A DNA stretch of 64,000 nucleotides from positions 2,798,944 to 2,862,943 of the forward strand of contig CM025849.1 in assembly GCA_003952965.2 (NCBI GenBank), written 5' to 3'. The translations under genes and the position numbers were made by a program. Positions within the stretch are counted from its first letter, which is position 1. Each line of letters starts with the position of its first letter. The notes under the pieces were generated by a model that did no database searches, was not told the origin of the DNA, and worked only from the letters and a program-made list of their open reading frames with translations. This document shows positions 31,790 to 45,700 of the stretch, in pieces. Origin of the DNA: Morella rubra. Lineage: Eukaryota > Streptophyta > Magnoliopsida > Fagales > Myricaceae.

Positions 31790-34068
31790 TTTCTGGAGCC
31801 GCACCGCTAAGGATACCGGGGGGGTTTTTTCACTTCGTTAGCTTCCAATCGAGCAGCCACAGAGACCCTGACGGAGAGAAAGTAGTTTAGGAAATTGTTT
31901 TGGGATTTGTGCTTTCCCGCCGAAACATAAAAGGCGCTCTTTTTGTTTTTCAATTATTTAATTTTATTTGTTTCTATAAAAAGCCCAGTGGACAGGGCTG
32001 CAATTTGGGCAAACATCAACGGACCATTTCGAGCCCAAAGTCTCATGTTGGGCTTAGACTAAGGTAAAAGACTTGCAAAGTTTTAACAGGCTCCTTGTGT
32101 GCCATGGACAAAGCATGCCCATGCCCCCATGGGATTTGTCCATAAATTACAAAACTCAAAACTAAAACCTGGAGCACAGTTTCTCCGACCAGCCAAACTG
32201 AAACGATGGCTTGGTTGTTATCTTTCATGATTTTTAAACAAAGAAGAAATTAAAAAATATATATATATATATATATAAGTTCTTCCCCTTGTGATCTTTA
32301 TGTGGGCAGGTCTCCTCAAGTGTTGTGGTCACACGACAGAGATCGACCGATCGATAAACATGTAATTACATATGTTTTAATAATGGAGATTTATATAAGT
32401 ATCTTTGGGTTAAATGATTAGGTTATTTGAAATTTCATTTCAATATGTTGTGGGGTTGTGGATGCATGAGATGGAGATCATGCATGGTAAATGTTGAGAA
32501 AATGAGGTGAGCATATAGTATAAAGTATCAAATGTATATGCTAAAAAGTTTGCCTATCAGTAGTGGTCAGTGTCAATTAGAAAGATAGTTTTTTTGGTAG
32601 ACATTATGATTGACCCCATTTGAAAATATAAGAGATATAAATTCAATTGCCTTTTACCCAACACTACTATTTCTACTAGTAACTGTCATAGGCCTAAAGT
32701 AAAAAGTTTTATATAATTAATTAGATATAACAGTATAATCATTGACCCAAATATTGTAATTATTTATTTGGTGAAATTAAAGTCACCAATTGTGGTAAAA
32801 AATTTAACTGATAAGTAAGAATGACGAATTTCAACCTCTGAGCAGTTCTTTCTTTCTATATGTGTAATCAGAGTATCTCCAAACCTAGAACCTATTTCTT
32901 TTGATCGATCCTGCATAGACTCAGAGTCTGAAAAAGAGTTTCTCATAAACCTCAAACCTCGTTAATTATGATACCACTATTTCCACAGATTAGGACTGCA
33001 ATTAGGGTGCTCTGTAGCACACCTGAAACCCTAGTACTTAAAAATTAGCTCTTGAAAAAAATAAATGAAAAATAGAATGCATTAATTTCTTAAATGGTTT
33101 CTCAGTGATGTATTCTTTATGCAAGTAAAAGGATGTCTACATCGACATTGAACTTGTCCACGAAGCTATATACCTTTCTGTTGAGATAAGATAACTCTTG
33201 AAATTAATCATACATATCTTGCCGACAACTACTCCTTTTAATTTATTTAGAGGGAGAAATCGTATAGCTGGTATATATATATATATAATTCATACAAGTT
33301 CCAAAGAAAATATATGGTTGCGTAATTAGACAATTACACTAAATGTATTATAATAAGGTCAATGGACATCAGCACTATTGTGGAGTTTTTATATGAATAT
33401 TTTGTTTCAAGTTTCAAGTTGGTTAAAGAGTCTCGCATCAGCTAGGTGTAGGAGTCTATGTACTCTAGATGGACCTCTTTTATTTTATTTTTCCATAAGG
33501 TAATTGGACCTACCTAATTGATAGTTTAAGTTTCTAATTATTTAGATGTTTTAACCTAATACTAATATCTGATTTGTTTCTTATCTGTTAAATCTATATG
33601 AAAATCATATATTTGTATAATATATTTGGATTTGACTTTGAATCCAAAGGGGATGTACGTTGGAGAGTCCTAGGATCATTGTAACTTAAATTTTTTTTTT
33701 TTTAAGAAAAAAAAAACATAGATTAAGTCTCTAAAGGTCTATAAATTAGAGACCAATATTTCGAGCTATATGACTCATTTTTCTGATTCTAAACGTCCTC
33801 TTTTAATATATACAAAGGACTTAATATATATTCCCAAATCTCAGGTACGATAATAAGAATATCTCTTATTATTTGAACTAGATGGCATCCATTGTGCATA
33901 AAAAGAGACATATATTCCTTAACTCCATTAGTGAAGTATACTTTATGTCACCTGTAATTAGAGAGGCAGTTCCCTAAGAAGGATATTCCCCTAACATATG
34001 AAAAGTATTCCGGTTACTGGATTTTGATTTGCTCGATCCATCTCATGACACGATCAAGAAAGAAGAAG

Positions 34069-34089
34069 AGAGAGAGAGAGAGAGAGAGA
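34069..34089. repeat. GA microsatellite
   Basis: Uninterrupted AG dinucleotide tract of about ten units, ending in AT at 34090. Confidence 0.9.
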
Positions 34090-35159
34090 TTGGCCGGGGT
34101 TGGGTCTTTGACAACAAGAAAATTAGTGGTGAATATATGAGCAAATCAATGGACAACTTGGACAACTTGGGCTACACATGTTGATTCCTGGGATTTTTCT
34201 ATTCTTATTCTTTTGTCCTTTTTTTTTGGTTTAATTTACTTTAATCTGTTTAAATCTTTGTTTTATATGGGCAATGTGGGTCGCTTAGTGGCCTTATTCC
34301 ATGCTTGTCGTTTGGGGCGTCTTTCGAGCTATCTATTTTCTAAACAAATAGATTAAAGCAAGTCGCTTTTCTTTATGCGAGCACCTACCTGGCTATATCA
34401 TGAAACCCAACCAAAACCAATATGGTTGGGGCATCAAATCCAATACTATAATCCAGCTTAAACAGAAAAGAGTGCTGCTAATGAATGGGGACCATGAATA
34501 TTCTAGTGTTTTTTTTTCCCTAATACAATGGCGTTAATTATCACACATTTCTCTTTCTTTTTGGGGCTCCCACAGATAACACCTATCCCAGTAGAAATGA
34601 TGAAGATCATCACCAAGGTCATATGTAGCTAGCACCTATCAATTCGCTGGAGTGCTATCTTTGATTGTCCTATAAAGACCAATATTTGGGGTTCCAAAGT
34701 CCCCCTGCATACACGTGCTTCTGCAGGTTTTGAACTAATTAATTTACTTAATTAATTAGTTTTCTTACCATTGACAAGGCTAACTTCTTTACTAATTCAT
34801 TTCATATTACTCTAATAAAAACAAAGCAGACTATCTTTCACCTCAAATCAAACGTCTTTCATGTACGGAATTATACAACACAAAAACGAGGATAACTCCC
34901 TATCTTCTTTATAGGTTGGATAAAGAAATCGAATTGAGAACTTTTTTTTCTTTTTTTTTTGTTGGGGTTAGAATATCTCTCCCATAGATCCAGGCATCCA
35001 TGGACATGGACATATTATAAATTAAAGTATTTAATAACCCCCTGTTTTACTTTTTGAAAAGCTCATTAGAAAACTTAACCCCCCCATTAAACTAATTGTA
35101 ATCTTTTGATTATTTTATATGCAAGTTTACTTTTTTGGTTGAGAGAATGGCTGCATCTG

Positions 35160-35216
35160 CCACTTTTGTCTCTTTTCCTCCTCTCTTCCTCCCTTCTCTT
35201 TCTCTGCACTCGATTC
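35160..35216 (+). promoter_or_regulatory. pyrimidine-rich stretch upstream of the AHL gene
   Basis: Dense CT runs (CTCTTTTCCTCCTCTCTTCC and following) lie 150-200 bp before the AHL ATG. CT-rich tracts are frequent in plant core promoters and 5' leaders. The role here is inferred from position only. Confidence 0.35.
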
Positions 35217-35362
35217 CTCATTTTGTTTTCTATTCGTTCTAGGGTTTGAATTATTAGAGTCTCTCCTCTCTTTAAACAATCATAAAATAATGAACCATAA
35301 TTAGCTTCTCTTATTTTACAATATTTTTTCTTTGTTTTTCTGTTTGCTTTAGCTCTCTGTGT

Positions 35363-36190
35363 ATGGCTGGCTTAGACTTGGGTTCAGCATCTCTCTTTGT
35401 TCAGCAGCTTCATCGCCCTGACCTTCAGCTTCAAAGATCACCCGACGATGATGACAACAACCCGAACCACAACGATAACGTCTCTCAAGAGCTTGAGCTG
35501 GTCAATCCTAGCTCAGGTCCAGGGGATGTTGTGGTTCGCCGGCCCAGGGGTCGACCCGCCGGTTCAAAGAACAAGCCGAAACCGCCTGTGATCATCACCC
35601 GGGAAAGCGCCAACACCCTCAGAGCTCATATCTTGGAAGTCACCAGTGGCTGCGATGTGTTCGAGTCCGTGGCCATGTATGCGCGGAAGCGTCAGCGTGG
35701 GATCTGTGTGCTGAGCGGGAGCGGCACCGTCACCAACGTGAGCTTGCGGCAGCCCTCGGCGGCCGGTGCGGTCGTCACACTGCACGGCCGCTTTGAGATA
35801 TTGTCGTTGTCGGGTTCCTTTCTTCCTCCTCCGGCGCCGCCCGGCGCCACAAGCCTGACCATATTCTTGGCAGGTGGGCAGGGACAGGTCGTGGGAGGCA
35901 ACGTTGTGGGGGCTTTGATTGCGTCGGGGCCTGTCATAGTTATTGCTTCGTCGTTCACTAACGTGGCGTATGAGAGGTTGCCGCTGGACGAGGAGGAACC
36001 ATTGCAGATGCAGCAACCAGTCTCTCAGTCGTCTGGTGGTGGCAGCGGTGGTGGTCATGGTGGAGTCAGCAACCCGTTTTCTGACCCGTCTTCTGGGCTT
36101 CCTTTCTTCAATCTGCCGCTCAACATGGGGAATGGTCAATTACCTGTCGATGGTTGGGGTGGGAACTCAGGCGGGCGAACGCCTTATTGA
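35363..36190 (+). CDS. AT-hook motif nuclear-localized protein (AHL), clade A
   Basis: Single-exon gene of 275 residues. It binds AT-rich DNA in the nucleus as part of AHL homo- or heterotrimers and usually represses growth-related genes by recruiting chromatin factors. Visible parts: an acidic and Asn-rich N-terminus (residues 28-40, [12 protein letters not shown]); one type I AT-hook with [14 protein letters not shown] (about 62-75); a PPC/DUF296 domain (about 84-205) with the conserved [15 protein letters not shown] segment (142-156); and a Gly/Ser-rich tail (223-235) ending in GRTPY. The lack of introns, one AT-hook and type A PPC place it in clade A, close to AHL20/AHL22-like proteins; I do not assign a number. 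The ATG at 35363 is the first in frame. The coding region is much more GC-rich than its surroundings, which is normal for this family. Confidence 0.97.
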   Translation: MAGLDLGSASLFVQQLHRPDLQLQRSPDDDDNNPNHNDNVSQELELVNPSSGPGDVVVRRPRGRPAGSKNKPKPPVIITRESANTLRAHILEVTSGCDVFESVAMYARKRQRGICVLSGSGTVTNVSLRQPSAAGAVVTLHGRFEILSLSGSFLPPPAPPGATSLTIFLAGGQGQVVGGNVVGALIASGPVIVIASSFTNVAYERLPLDEEEPLQMQQPVSQSSGGGSGGGHGGVSNPFSDPSSGLPFFNLPLNMGNGQLPVDGWGGNSGGRTPY

Positions 36191-38445
36191 CCTTTTTGGT
36201 CAGAAAGGTTAGGGCATCCTTAGACCTCAATCTTTGTACAATTACTCCCTTGTTAATTTTATGTTTGTTAATGTTGTAAACTAATTTGGTTTCTGATTTC
36301 TGAGATGTTTCTGAAGTTGATCACCCTTATGGATCGAACTCCTTTTCTTCATTATTAATTAGAAGCAGCAGCTCCTGTATTCTGCTAATTAATTTCAAGA
36401 ACACATATTGACCAAGTCATGATACATTCACCTATAAGTTATATGTATACCCAACTATATGGATATATTTATGTATATATTTGTCTTTATGGAGGATTAT
36501 ACATATATAATCCATTTAAGCAGACCAGAAAATCTCCACTAGCTAGGAGGTGGGTTCCTTCTTTTTTTGGGTTGAGAAAAAGTACTGATCAGTGAATTTG
36601 ATCTCTGCTGAATGTTGAAGGGTAAGTACAGTTATGAAACTTGTCCTTAAATCTCAGGAGTACTGTATAAACAAGGAATGGTTTCAGAGGATAAATGTTA
36701 TCATATGGCCTTATTATTTAATGTTCCTGCGAAGTCACTGAAATAATAACATATAAATTACTTGGCAGAACTGACCAACTTCTTTAAGTGAAGCTCTTTC
36801 TTAAATCCCCCAAGAGCTGGCGATAGATCTAGGCTGCAGGTTACTGAACTTAGCTAGGAAAGCTAGCTTTATATTATGGCAGGAGCCTTATTGATTCCCT
36901 TGTCATTATTTCCACAAGTCCACTAGGGTTTGCTGTTGGTTATACGTACAGTTCTTAATTTTTTTTTTCAGCACTTGGTAATTTCTTTGATTAAACTAAT
37001 TAGTCGGGTCTGATAATCAGTTTCCTAGCTCTTTATTTTTGAACAAGAAAATAATCACAAAAACAAGAGAGAAACGGATATGCGGGTGCTTCTAGGGGAT
37101 AACAGTCACAAAAATTTCTTAGGCCGGCCTGTGAACCTCCAGCTATCCCCTATTGCGATATATTCACTATACCCGCCACTATTCTCAAGGCATTTATCTT
37201 TCAAGGGATACTAGACCATCTTAATTACAAGCTAGCTAGCTAGATCGATAAAACTATTCTACATCCATGCATGATCATATATAAGGGCTTATATATCTAA
37301 ACGAATTTAGTATTTTATACAAAATTTAACTCAAGAATTCGCAAGCATTGGCTATTACTTAAATATGATCTCTTCCTAAGCTAGATATGATCTGAAGAGC
37401 CGAACTGGTAATTAGAAAATGAACACAAGTGAATAGACAAATCATGTCGATAAAATCGTTATTATAAGTTGGGATCATTCATTATATGAACGCACACAGG
37501 CCACTTGAAAATGGGAAAGATTAGGGATTCATGAATCATGTACCTATATGTTATTAGAGCATGAAATTAAGGCAGTTGGGAGAGGATGTGATATATAAGA
37601 GAATTATATTGGCGGCTTATGTCAAAAAAATCACCTCATTAATTATCTTATGGTTGAAAGCACCAGGTAATTAATATATATATAGCGCTAGCCAGCTAAT
37701 TGTAGAAGTTGTCTAGGGTTTCATTAATTTGTGCTTAATTTGAACTTGCATGTTTTCCTATATGGTCATAAGAGATTGAAGGTCCTACACTCAATCCTAT
37801 CATCAAAGTTGGCTCATCCACTAAACGTACCGCAGTCTATATATAGCTTTTCTTTCATCAATAGTACTGTCCCAATTAGATCTCATTCTTGTAAGTAATC
37901 TTCAATATGGAAAAGGACTACGTCCATTGTGGTTCAATGTTTGGTAGAAAAATATTTTTTGATCTACACTTCACCGGCCATTAATTGGAATTCCTCTGAA
38001 GATTCTGATTTCTTCATCATAAGAGGGTCGATTTCTTTTTTAGGGGGCTGGGAATTATTGGCTAGATTTAGGATTTTGGGAGGCCAAATACTTGGAAAAA
38101 ATGCAATACACTTGTATATTTTTATTGTCAAATTTTCGGGGATTGTCCTTTCCCCATTCGCTTTGCCTCCCCTTTTAGTGTGGGTGAGTAATTAAGCAAT
38201 AGAATTAGACCTTCTTTGTCATTATCTTGAGGTCTCTCTAAGATCTCGATATAACTCCCGTTAACATCACATGTAAGTATATATACTTTAATCAGAAGAT
38301 GCTAATTGAAGTATATAGTTTATTTGCATATTGTGGCCTGTAGTTTCATATTCCACTTGTATGATAACTCTTGGGAAGAATCCCAAGTAAGATTACAAGA
38401 CTCTTAATTTAGAGTACCATACAACGTCTCTTTAACTGTGCCGAT
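36191..38445. other. intergenic region
   Basis: The AHL 3' UTR and the HIPP 3' UTR converge here. No gene or clear transposon seen. The plus-strand ORF at 37929-38195 has no recognisable domain. Short CTAGCTAG and TATATA tracts occur (about 37231-37246, 37675-37682). Confidence 0.5.
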
Positions 38446-39196
38446 CTACATGACAGAACAAGCATTTGGATTTTCATCACTGAACAACTGGGGAGCATAG
38501 ACATAATGAATGAAATATGGAGAATTGGCATCTCTAGTTTTGACCTCCACAATCTTTATATCTTCCTTAACTTCTATCATAGTCTTTGTCGATTCACTAG
38601 GCTTACCATCTACTTTCTCGGTGGGTTTCCCTTCACCTTTCTCAGCGACCGGTTTCTCTGTTGGTTTGCCTTCACCTTTCTCGACGGGTTTCTCGGCAGG
38701 TTTCTCTGCTTGCTTGCTTTCACCTTTCTCGACGGGTTTCTCGGCAGGTTTCTCTGCTTGCTTGCTTTCACCTTTCTCAGCGGGTTTCTCTGCTGGTTTG
38801 CCTTCACCTTTCTCGACAGGTTTCTCTGTTGGTTTGCCTTCGCCTTTTTTATCCTTTTCTTTCTTTTCCTCTTCCTTTTTCTCTGTTTTTGAGCTTATAA
38901 TCTCTGCAGGTTTGTTCACCTTCTTTTTTAAGTACGATAGAAGCTTCTCAGGCTCAATGGTTCCTCCAACTGTCAAAGTTTGTGCTTTCGTGTCAGTTTT
39001 AACATTGTAAACACCTGCAAAGTAATTTGGTTGAAGAAACTTGTGAGCCCAACATCATGCCATACGTTTTTAATCGCAGCTCATCAAAGTCTTTAGTTTC
39101 ATCGTTACCTTTGTGCATCAGTAGCCTCTTCTTCAGGTCTTGCTCACATTTGCCACAGTGCATGTGAGCTTTCACTGTTGTTGTGCGCACAATTAA
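38446..39196 (-). CDS. heavy-metal-associated isoprenylated plant protein (HIPP), 5' end uncertain
   Basis: Small metallochaperone-like protein that binds a metal ion and is lipid-anchored through its C-terminal Cys; the family acts in metal and stress responses. Two exons are clear on the minus strand: about 39109-39196 (HMA start with MHCGKC, a CxxC metal site) and 38446-39014 (rest of HMA, linker, tail). They join in phase, giving MHKG-VYNVKT. The linker is a Lys/Glu/Pro-rich low-complexity region of 12-16 residue units (GEGKPTEKPVEK, GESKQAEKPAEK types). The tail YAPQLFSDENPNACSVM ends in a CaaX box for farnesylation. I find no ATG in frame before the first exon; the frame runs from a TAA through LIVRTTTVK, so a short upstream exon with the true start is likely, or the 5' end is broken. 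The HMA core and CaaX box are intact. Confidence 0.85.
38634..38840. repeat. in-frame minisatellite inside the HIPP linker
   Basis: Five units start with CACCTTTCTC on the plus strand, at 38634, 38673, 38721, 38769 and 38805. Their lengths are 39, 48, 48, 36 and 36 bp, all multiples of three. The two 48-bp units at 38673-38720 and 38721-38768 are identical as read. The repeat encodes the Lys/Glu/Pro-rich units of the HIPP protein. Confidence 0.93.
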
Positions 39197-39779
39197 CTTG
39201 AAGCCAAATAGAATAGAACAAATTTTCAGATCTAAAGAAGTATATATATAGAATTAAGAACCAAAGAAATTGTGTTTTTTTAAAGTGGATGCAATTAATT
39301 GGGACAAGTATGATACTTTTTGGCAAAAACAAGATGGATCCCTTGAATGAAAAAGCACAGAGCGATTTTAATTACATGCGTTATGTTTTGGTACTCTTCA
39401 GGTTGTTTGGAATGATTCTATTTTGTTGGGCCTCAAGTATATATTATATATCTAGCTATAACTTACAGAAATGACTATATTTTAATCGTTTAATTAGTGA
39501 ATGAAAAAAAAAATGTCCATCTAGTTGGATGTCATCTATCTATCTATATATATACAACGCCAGCATTTTGTTAAAACTGAAACTGGCAAGGTGTTTGTGT
39601 TAAATTAATGTTGTTGAATCGAAATGGGCTAAATCTGCAGCCCATGCATGTTTGTTTCAAAAAATGCCCTAGTTTAATCTATATATGCATTCTTCAGAAA
39701 ACCCATGCATCCAGATAAGCCATCGCAACAGGAACTGGTGATTAATTAACAAGCGTCGTCATGCATGATACGGAGCGAA
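39197..39779. other. AT-rich stretch upstream of HIPP
   Basis: This should contain the HIPP promoter and any missing first exon. No convincing ATG-bearing exon was found on the minus strand. TATATATA runs occur near 39241-39248 and 39545-39552. Confidence 0.4.
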
Positions 39780-42700
39780 TACATATCAGAAAACAAAAAT
39801 AATCAACAAGAACACCCAGTACACCCCGCAACTCCTTTAACCTCATCCCAGGACAGCCACGTTTCGTCGTGAGCCTTCCCCGAAAATATGATAAATAAAA
39901 CGCTTAAGCTAGACTCAAAAACCCTAGTTCCTAATACGTCCTCTGTAACTTAAGTCAGCTAAAGTACATAAGAATAGTGACTCAATCAATCTCGGCATGT
40001 CTTTTGGACTCTCTATTTCCTCGCTGCCTGGTTGTAAACCGGTAGACCTAATATAGTAGAAATGTATATAAGTACGAACCTCTCCGCCCCGGCCCTATTG
40101 CTAACCTTTCACACCAACCGTTCTCTAAGAGGCTTTCACCTCTCCTACGCCTTTACGTCCCTACCACTCCTCACAGGGCGTTTCTCTTAGCCCATCTAAT
40201 CTACCCATTGGAGGTAGCCAGTTACACAAGCTATCGATCCTGTCTCTATTCAATACTACATTCAGACCCCACAACGTGCCCCTCTGCCCATGACTCAAAG
40301 TCTTATACTCACTACCCATCGTCTTTCACGGCGTTTAGTAAACAACCGTGAGGATCTATCCTCACCACGACATCCACACTTAATATAAACCATGGTCAGA
40401 TTCAAACCTAACTCTAAGAAAAATCAGAACAACACCACTGTAAGTCGCAAAACACTCCTAAACAATCCACACCAAACTCGCAAAATACCTCCAATCGCAA
40501 ATAGCAACAAAATAGACAACCGCAATAAGAATTATAATATATCAGAGAACTTAACAGAAAATATAGGTATAGAACGAGATTAATGAAAGAAAAGACAAAA
40601 AAAAAGTACGAGAATCAATCTCTTTTTACCTCGAAATGAGACGAATATAGATACCTGGCAGCAGCAAATCCAACAAACAGTTGAAAAAAATCAAGGTAAA
40701 AATGAGGCAATGAGCACGCCAAGATCAATCACAATATTGCATTTTACCTTGTACTACTCCAAAAACCACCCACATCATGAGAAACAACCAAAAAATAACA
40801 ACGGACGAGCATATACAATACTGCAGCATAGTGCCGTGCATCCTTGCATACAACATTGGAGTGATTACAAAACTTTAGGAAAAACTAACAAGTATAAGAA
40901 ACTTCCATCAAACCTAATATCCTCTCTCATTTCTTTAATCCAACTCCTAAGGACGCAAATCTCTCTTACACCTCCCGCCTCAAATTATCAATCTCAACTC
41001 CAATAAGTCCGCTTGCCCATTGTCAACTGCCAACTCGACTCCACCATACCTCTAATGGCAGAGAAAAATCCCACAAGATCCTTGAACCTTACACACAACC
41101 ACCCAATTAAACTCACCGGAAACAATACTAAAATAGTACCAGATCGGTAAGAAAGAAGATCAATGAGACGATTCATAATCGCTCTCACAATCGTCGATCT
41201 CCCAGGGACCGGTTCCCGAAAGCATTCACAAGAACAACAACAAGAGCAAACCATCAAAACAAAACACAACTTACCCGAACGTAGATTTCGGATAATTCGG
41301 GAACTAATTACAGTAGTGAGACCACATGTATGGTGGGGATTTGCTCACGTTGATTCACCAGCTGCGATAAACTCAAAATCTTTCCTGCACATACATGAGA
41401 CATTGTGACGTACGTACGATACATGAGATGAATTGTACTTTCGTCGATCTATGACCAAAACTGCACGGTAATATTTAATACAGTAATCTCATATACTTCG
41501 TGGGTCCTGAGTACTAAATATAGACAAACAGAAACACTCAGCTCTTTCTTTTACTATATATATTTCCTCTGAAAGATCTCAACCGCCTAGGAAACTTCTA
41601 TAGTCCAACAAAGAGCCATCTAGAAAATCTTCAACCTAGGACATAAGTACCACGGTGCAGAGGAATTCCAAATTTCGTTGTATACAAAATCTTAAAATGT
41701 AGCTGCAACTACCCTAATATATCTCGACAAACATATAATAGACTATTTCTTCAAGTGTTCGTAAGTCAATGTCCTGATGAGCCATATAATTAGCTCGTTA
41801 TCACACGATCCCACATAATAAAGATTGAAATCCATTTAGATAATATTCCAATATTTGCCGCGCATAAAGTCTCTCCGTCAAAAACTCCGATCAACGAATC
41901 GAATAGTCTACTAGTGCGTGAACAGTACAGTCTCTACAAACGCTCAATGTTCGCGACAAAATGGAAACAAAACATATCAAGTCCGAGACATATAGGCGTT
42001 GCATTGAAAAATGTTCAACCTTGAGAGCATAAATAACACCAAAAGCATTGTCCTTACCGCCGATCACCTTCGGTTCATATAACCATAATTACCTCTCTGT
42101 GAGCGAATTTAGATTGTTAGCTCTTACATTCTGAGCCGCTTTACGTCGGAAAACGTCCGACCGTGTCAGGCTCCCACTGAACAGCTCAGAATGAATGCGC
42201 ATCCATAGTCCACTCCCCATTCCATTATTATAATACCATTATATTCAGTTTTGGATCGAGTTAAGCTTTTTTGTTTCACCATTAAGGTAGATGCACAGAC
42301 TGAAAGTCAGCTGGACTGAGGTGAAAAGAGAAACCGAATGATAAGATGACAGAGAGTCTCGAGAGTTCCAATTGCATGACGTAAAGAAATCCAGAGAATG
42401 GCTTAAATTACGTTGAGGAATGATCCGCACAGGCTTCTCCAACAAATAACTCCATTGTTTCGGCAATGTGGCTTCTACTCTTATTCATATCAAGAAGCTC
42501 TTCAGCTGGGGCATCTACAGAACAGCCCTCCACTATCAATATATCTCTCTAACATATCGTCAACATATCACACAGGATCATTCTTCCAAAAAAACAGAAT
42601 ATGACTTTAACAAGAGCGCGTGTAAAATTCAATAGGCATGAGCTGCTAAACAAATTGAAGTTAAAATACAACATGTTATTGCGGCGCCGCAAACTTTAAC

Positions 42701-45700
42701 ACAGTCGGTCCTATCATTTCGTTTTGATGCACTTAAAGTGAGACAAGGGGGGTCTTTAAGTGCGAAGCGTGTGTAGGCGGCCCAATGTACACACACCCGC
42801 TATGCAAGGAATGAAAGATTACGAAACTTCCCCACTTGTCTTTTGTAGATTCTTTCAAATGTCATACCCATGCAAACCTCATATGAGCGATCAGGCGCCC
42901 TGTATATACTTAGTTATATAAGATTTGAACACGACGCGTGACATCGTATAGTTCCGAATCAGTTCAATCCCGATACCAATATTCAAGAATATAAGAAAAG
43001 TTCAACCACAGGTGGTATGCGAGCTTCAGAAGGAGCTGCAATTGAAGAACGTTTAAGGTGTGCCACCTCTAATCCATACTTTAGAAAAAATCATGGAATA
43101 CGAATGGTGAGCCCTATATGTTCTGAGGCAACAGAACATATAAAGTTGCTAGCTCGTCTGACCCTAAATCAAAGTATCAACACATAAATAACTCGTGTGA
43201 GTGAAGTGCTGACTAGTTAGATACAGAAAGGAAAATGCTAGACTAAAGAAATGATTATTATCTACGCCTTTTTAACACTACTATAAACAGCGACCCATAA
43301 TTACTCGAAAAAATGACGACGACTTAAAGAATTTTGCAACTGGAGACGAGATACTGATTTCCAATTGCACCGCTCCTGCGGTAGTCACACGCGTTTATGA
43401 ATTGCCCTCGACGCAAACCCTTACCATGATAAGTTCGCCATGAAGTAGCCACTAAAAAAAGCACCTAAGACATAAAAGATTGGCTAACCTTATGCTAGTA
43501 TGTATCCGCTGACGTGCATAGAGGAGAAAATAACCCTAAAAGGCCGCAGAACACTTAACAAGAACATCCAATGCAGATGCAGTGAGTGAACGCCCAAAGA
43601 TTACAAAAAAAGATTAAGTTGACCTCCAAGCACTTACTCGATATGAACCATCACAAAAATTAAACCCGGAATCTGCGATATACTGCCCGGAGAGCGGGGA
43701 GTTAGCAAATACGATTTTCCCGGGCTTAGGTGTTAGATCTGACCTTCCACCGCGATTGCGTTCGGACTCATCGACACAAAGCAATAAAGCCGGGAAAACT
43801 CTAAGGGGCGTCCAAGTCATTCTGTGCCCCCGAGATCCCTCCCTCCCAGTCCGTGAAATTGACAAAAGCACTCGATATGGATAATTCTTACTGTGAGGAA
43901 GAAAGAAGTGATATATATGTAGGTGGCAAAAATACACTCTAGCGATGAGTGTCGCCTGATTTCCTCCGACCTTAGAATCTGCCTCAAAATGAAGTCTCTC
44001 AGCAAAGTGTCCAGTGCAAGAATTGTAGAAATAATCGCCAGCCCGAAGAATATGGAGATATCGACTAGGCTACATGCCAGAGCCAAGATTTGTACTGGTG
44101 ACTAGCTTTAGTCAAGCCCTAAACAATGTATCTTAACTAAGCAGAAACTATCTCAGTACTAGAATGGAAATATAGTGGGAGGTCTTTGTACAAATATCGA
44201 AAAAGTATGTATGTGCGACTATCTAACAACCGTCTGAGTAATTGGCCGAGTACCGCACTTCAATATCTCTAACGATCTGTACATGACATGAGCGTTAGTC
44301 TGCGGAGATTAATGCTCACGACTATGAATGTATTTTATTATTAATTGTTGTTTAGCTTATAAGAGAAGACCTCACTCCTGCATATTTGTCATACAGATTA
44401 TAGTTTCAGTCTTGTACAGTGATCTCCTATGGAAAGTAAAATAGATTACTATGAACAGCATTACAAGACGTATCTATAGTCTAGGTTCCATCATGGCAGG
44501 GATCATCAGAGTGGGCAAATTGTATTGTATGACTACGAGCAAATGTCTCAGTGGACCCACTTCACCATAACCTGTTACACAGGTAAAATGAAATAATCCA
44601 CCACCACAGTGAGCAGTGCAATCCTAGCATAATGCAACGAGTTCTTCATGACGAAATCTACCAGACCAAGTAGGAACGTCTTCTTCCTTTCCTAGTCATT
44701 CCCCACGTTTCCTCCCTCTTCTCGCCCTAGGTCCTGCATCTGTCTTCGTGTTTATTTTCATAGGATGCTGAAGAATCTTCTCCCAGGTCTTCTCTCGTCG
44801 TTATCTGATCCTTTGTTGCAGATGATTAAACGAATCATAAGCACCCCTACATGTCCGATACGACACACTGAGTACACACGTCAAAGGCAGAGCGGAAATT
44901 AAAACAACGTATATCCTCTTATTCGAAACTCGCTTGGACACAATTATTATGCCAAAGCACATACGTAATTTAGATTTTCCTACCTAAAAATATTCTTAAA
45001 CGGAAGAATGTGGTACAAAATCAGGTCCATACTTATTCCGAGGGGGCAGACTATGCTGATCATAAAACGCCTCAAAAAAGTCAGTGGAACAATCTATCTA
45101 GTAAACACATGTCCGAACTTCCCCCAGTGACAACATTATTACTATATCTTATGTCCTCAACCTCACATATGGAATCCCGTGAGAGCACACTTGTCAAATC
45201 GATGCGTCTCAGCATTTTCATTAGCTAGAAAGACCTTGCAATTAGATACAGGCATGAATACAATGGCCCAGGATTGCGAGAACGTCCCAGGGTTGTACAA
45301 ACAGATCCAATATTTCTATAAGTAAATTTTTAGTTACTTTCGATATAATACAGTAAGAACGACAGCTGTAAACATTTCAACTCGAATGATACCGCGAGCA
45401 AATCTCTCGAACACAGGTCTTTCCATATTCATCACTCCCCACCTCTTACCACCATAAAGACAAACCAAAAAACCGATTCTATCCGCAAAAACATCAAAAT
45501 CGCTTATGCATACGCTCTAATACTGCTGCGTCCACTCTTTCGAGAACATAAGATTCAACAATCCCGTAGCACGCCTTCCCTAAACGTAGACTATAACATT
45601 TCTCCTCATAATACATATTAATCTTTCAGATCTCATATCTCACACTCTCAATCGATTACAAGCACAAATAAATCAAGTTGATGCCCCAACAAAAAGTAAT

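Larger units (their letters stand above)
31790..35362. other. intergenic region between DNA2 and the AHL gene
   Basis: The start codons of the two genes face away from each other 3.6 kb apart. No gene is seen between them. Simple repeats include TA at about 32255-32277 and 33267-33286, and GA at about 34069-34089. Just upstream of the AHL start lies a pyrimidine-rich patch at about 35160-35216, like plant Y-patch core promoter or leader sequence. The ORFs at 32043-32228 and 32764-32955 (-) lack support. Confidence 0.55.

Noticed and set aside
35564..36139. 191-codon minus-strand frame
   Set aside because: Antisense of the GC-rich AHL coding sequence; Arg-rich and without a domain.
38634..38840. 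CRISPR-like array of regular repeats
   Set aside because: Repeats are contiguous without spacers and encode protein; the genome is plant nuclear.
38506..39010. Long Phe/Ser/Leu-rich plus-strand frames of 128 and 166 codons
   Set aside because: Antisense shadows of the HIPP minisatellite; repeats in steps of three keep all frames open.
43614..43937. 107-codon minus-strand frame as a possible transposon protein
   Set aside because: No catalytic motif and no neighbouring open frames; length is within chance for the block.
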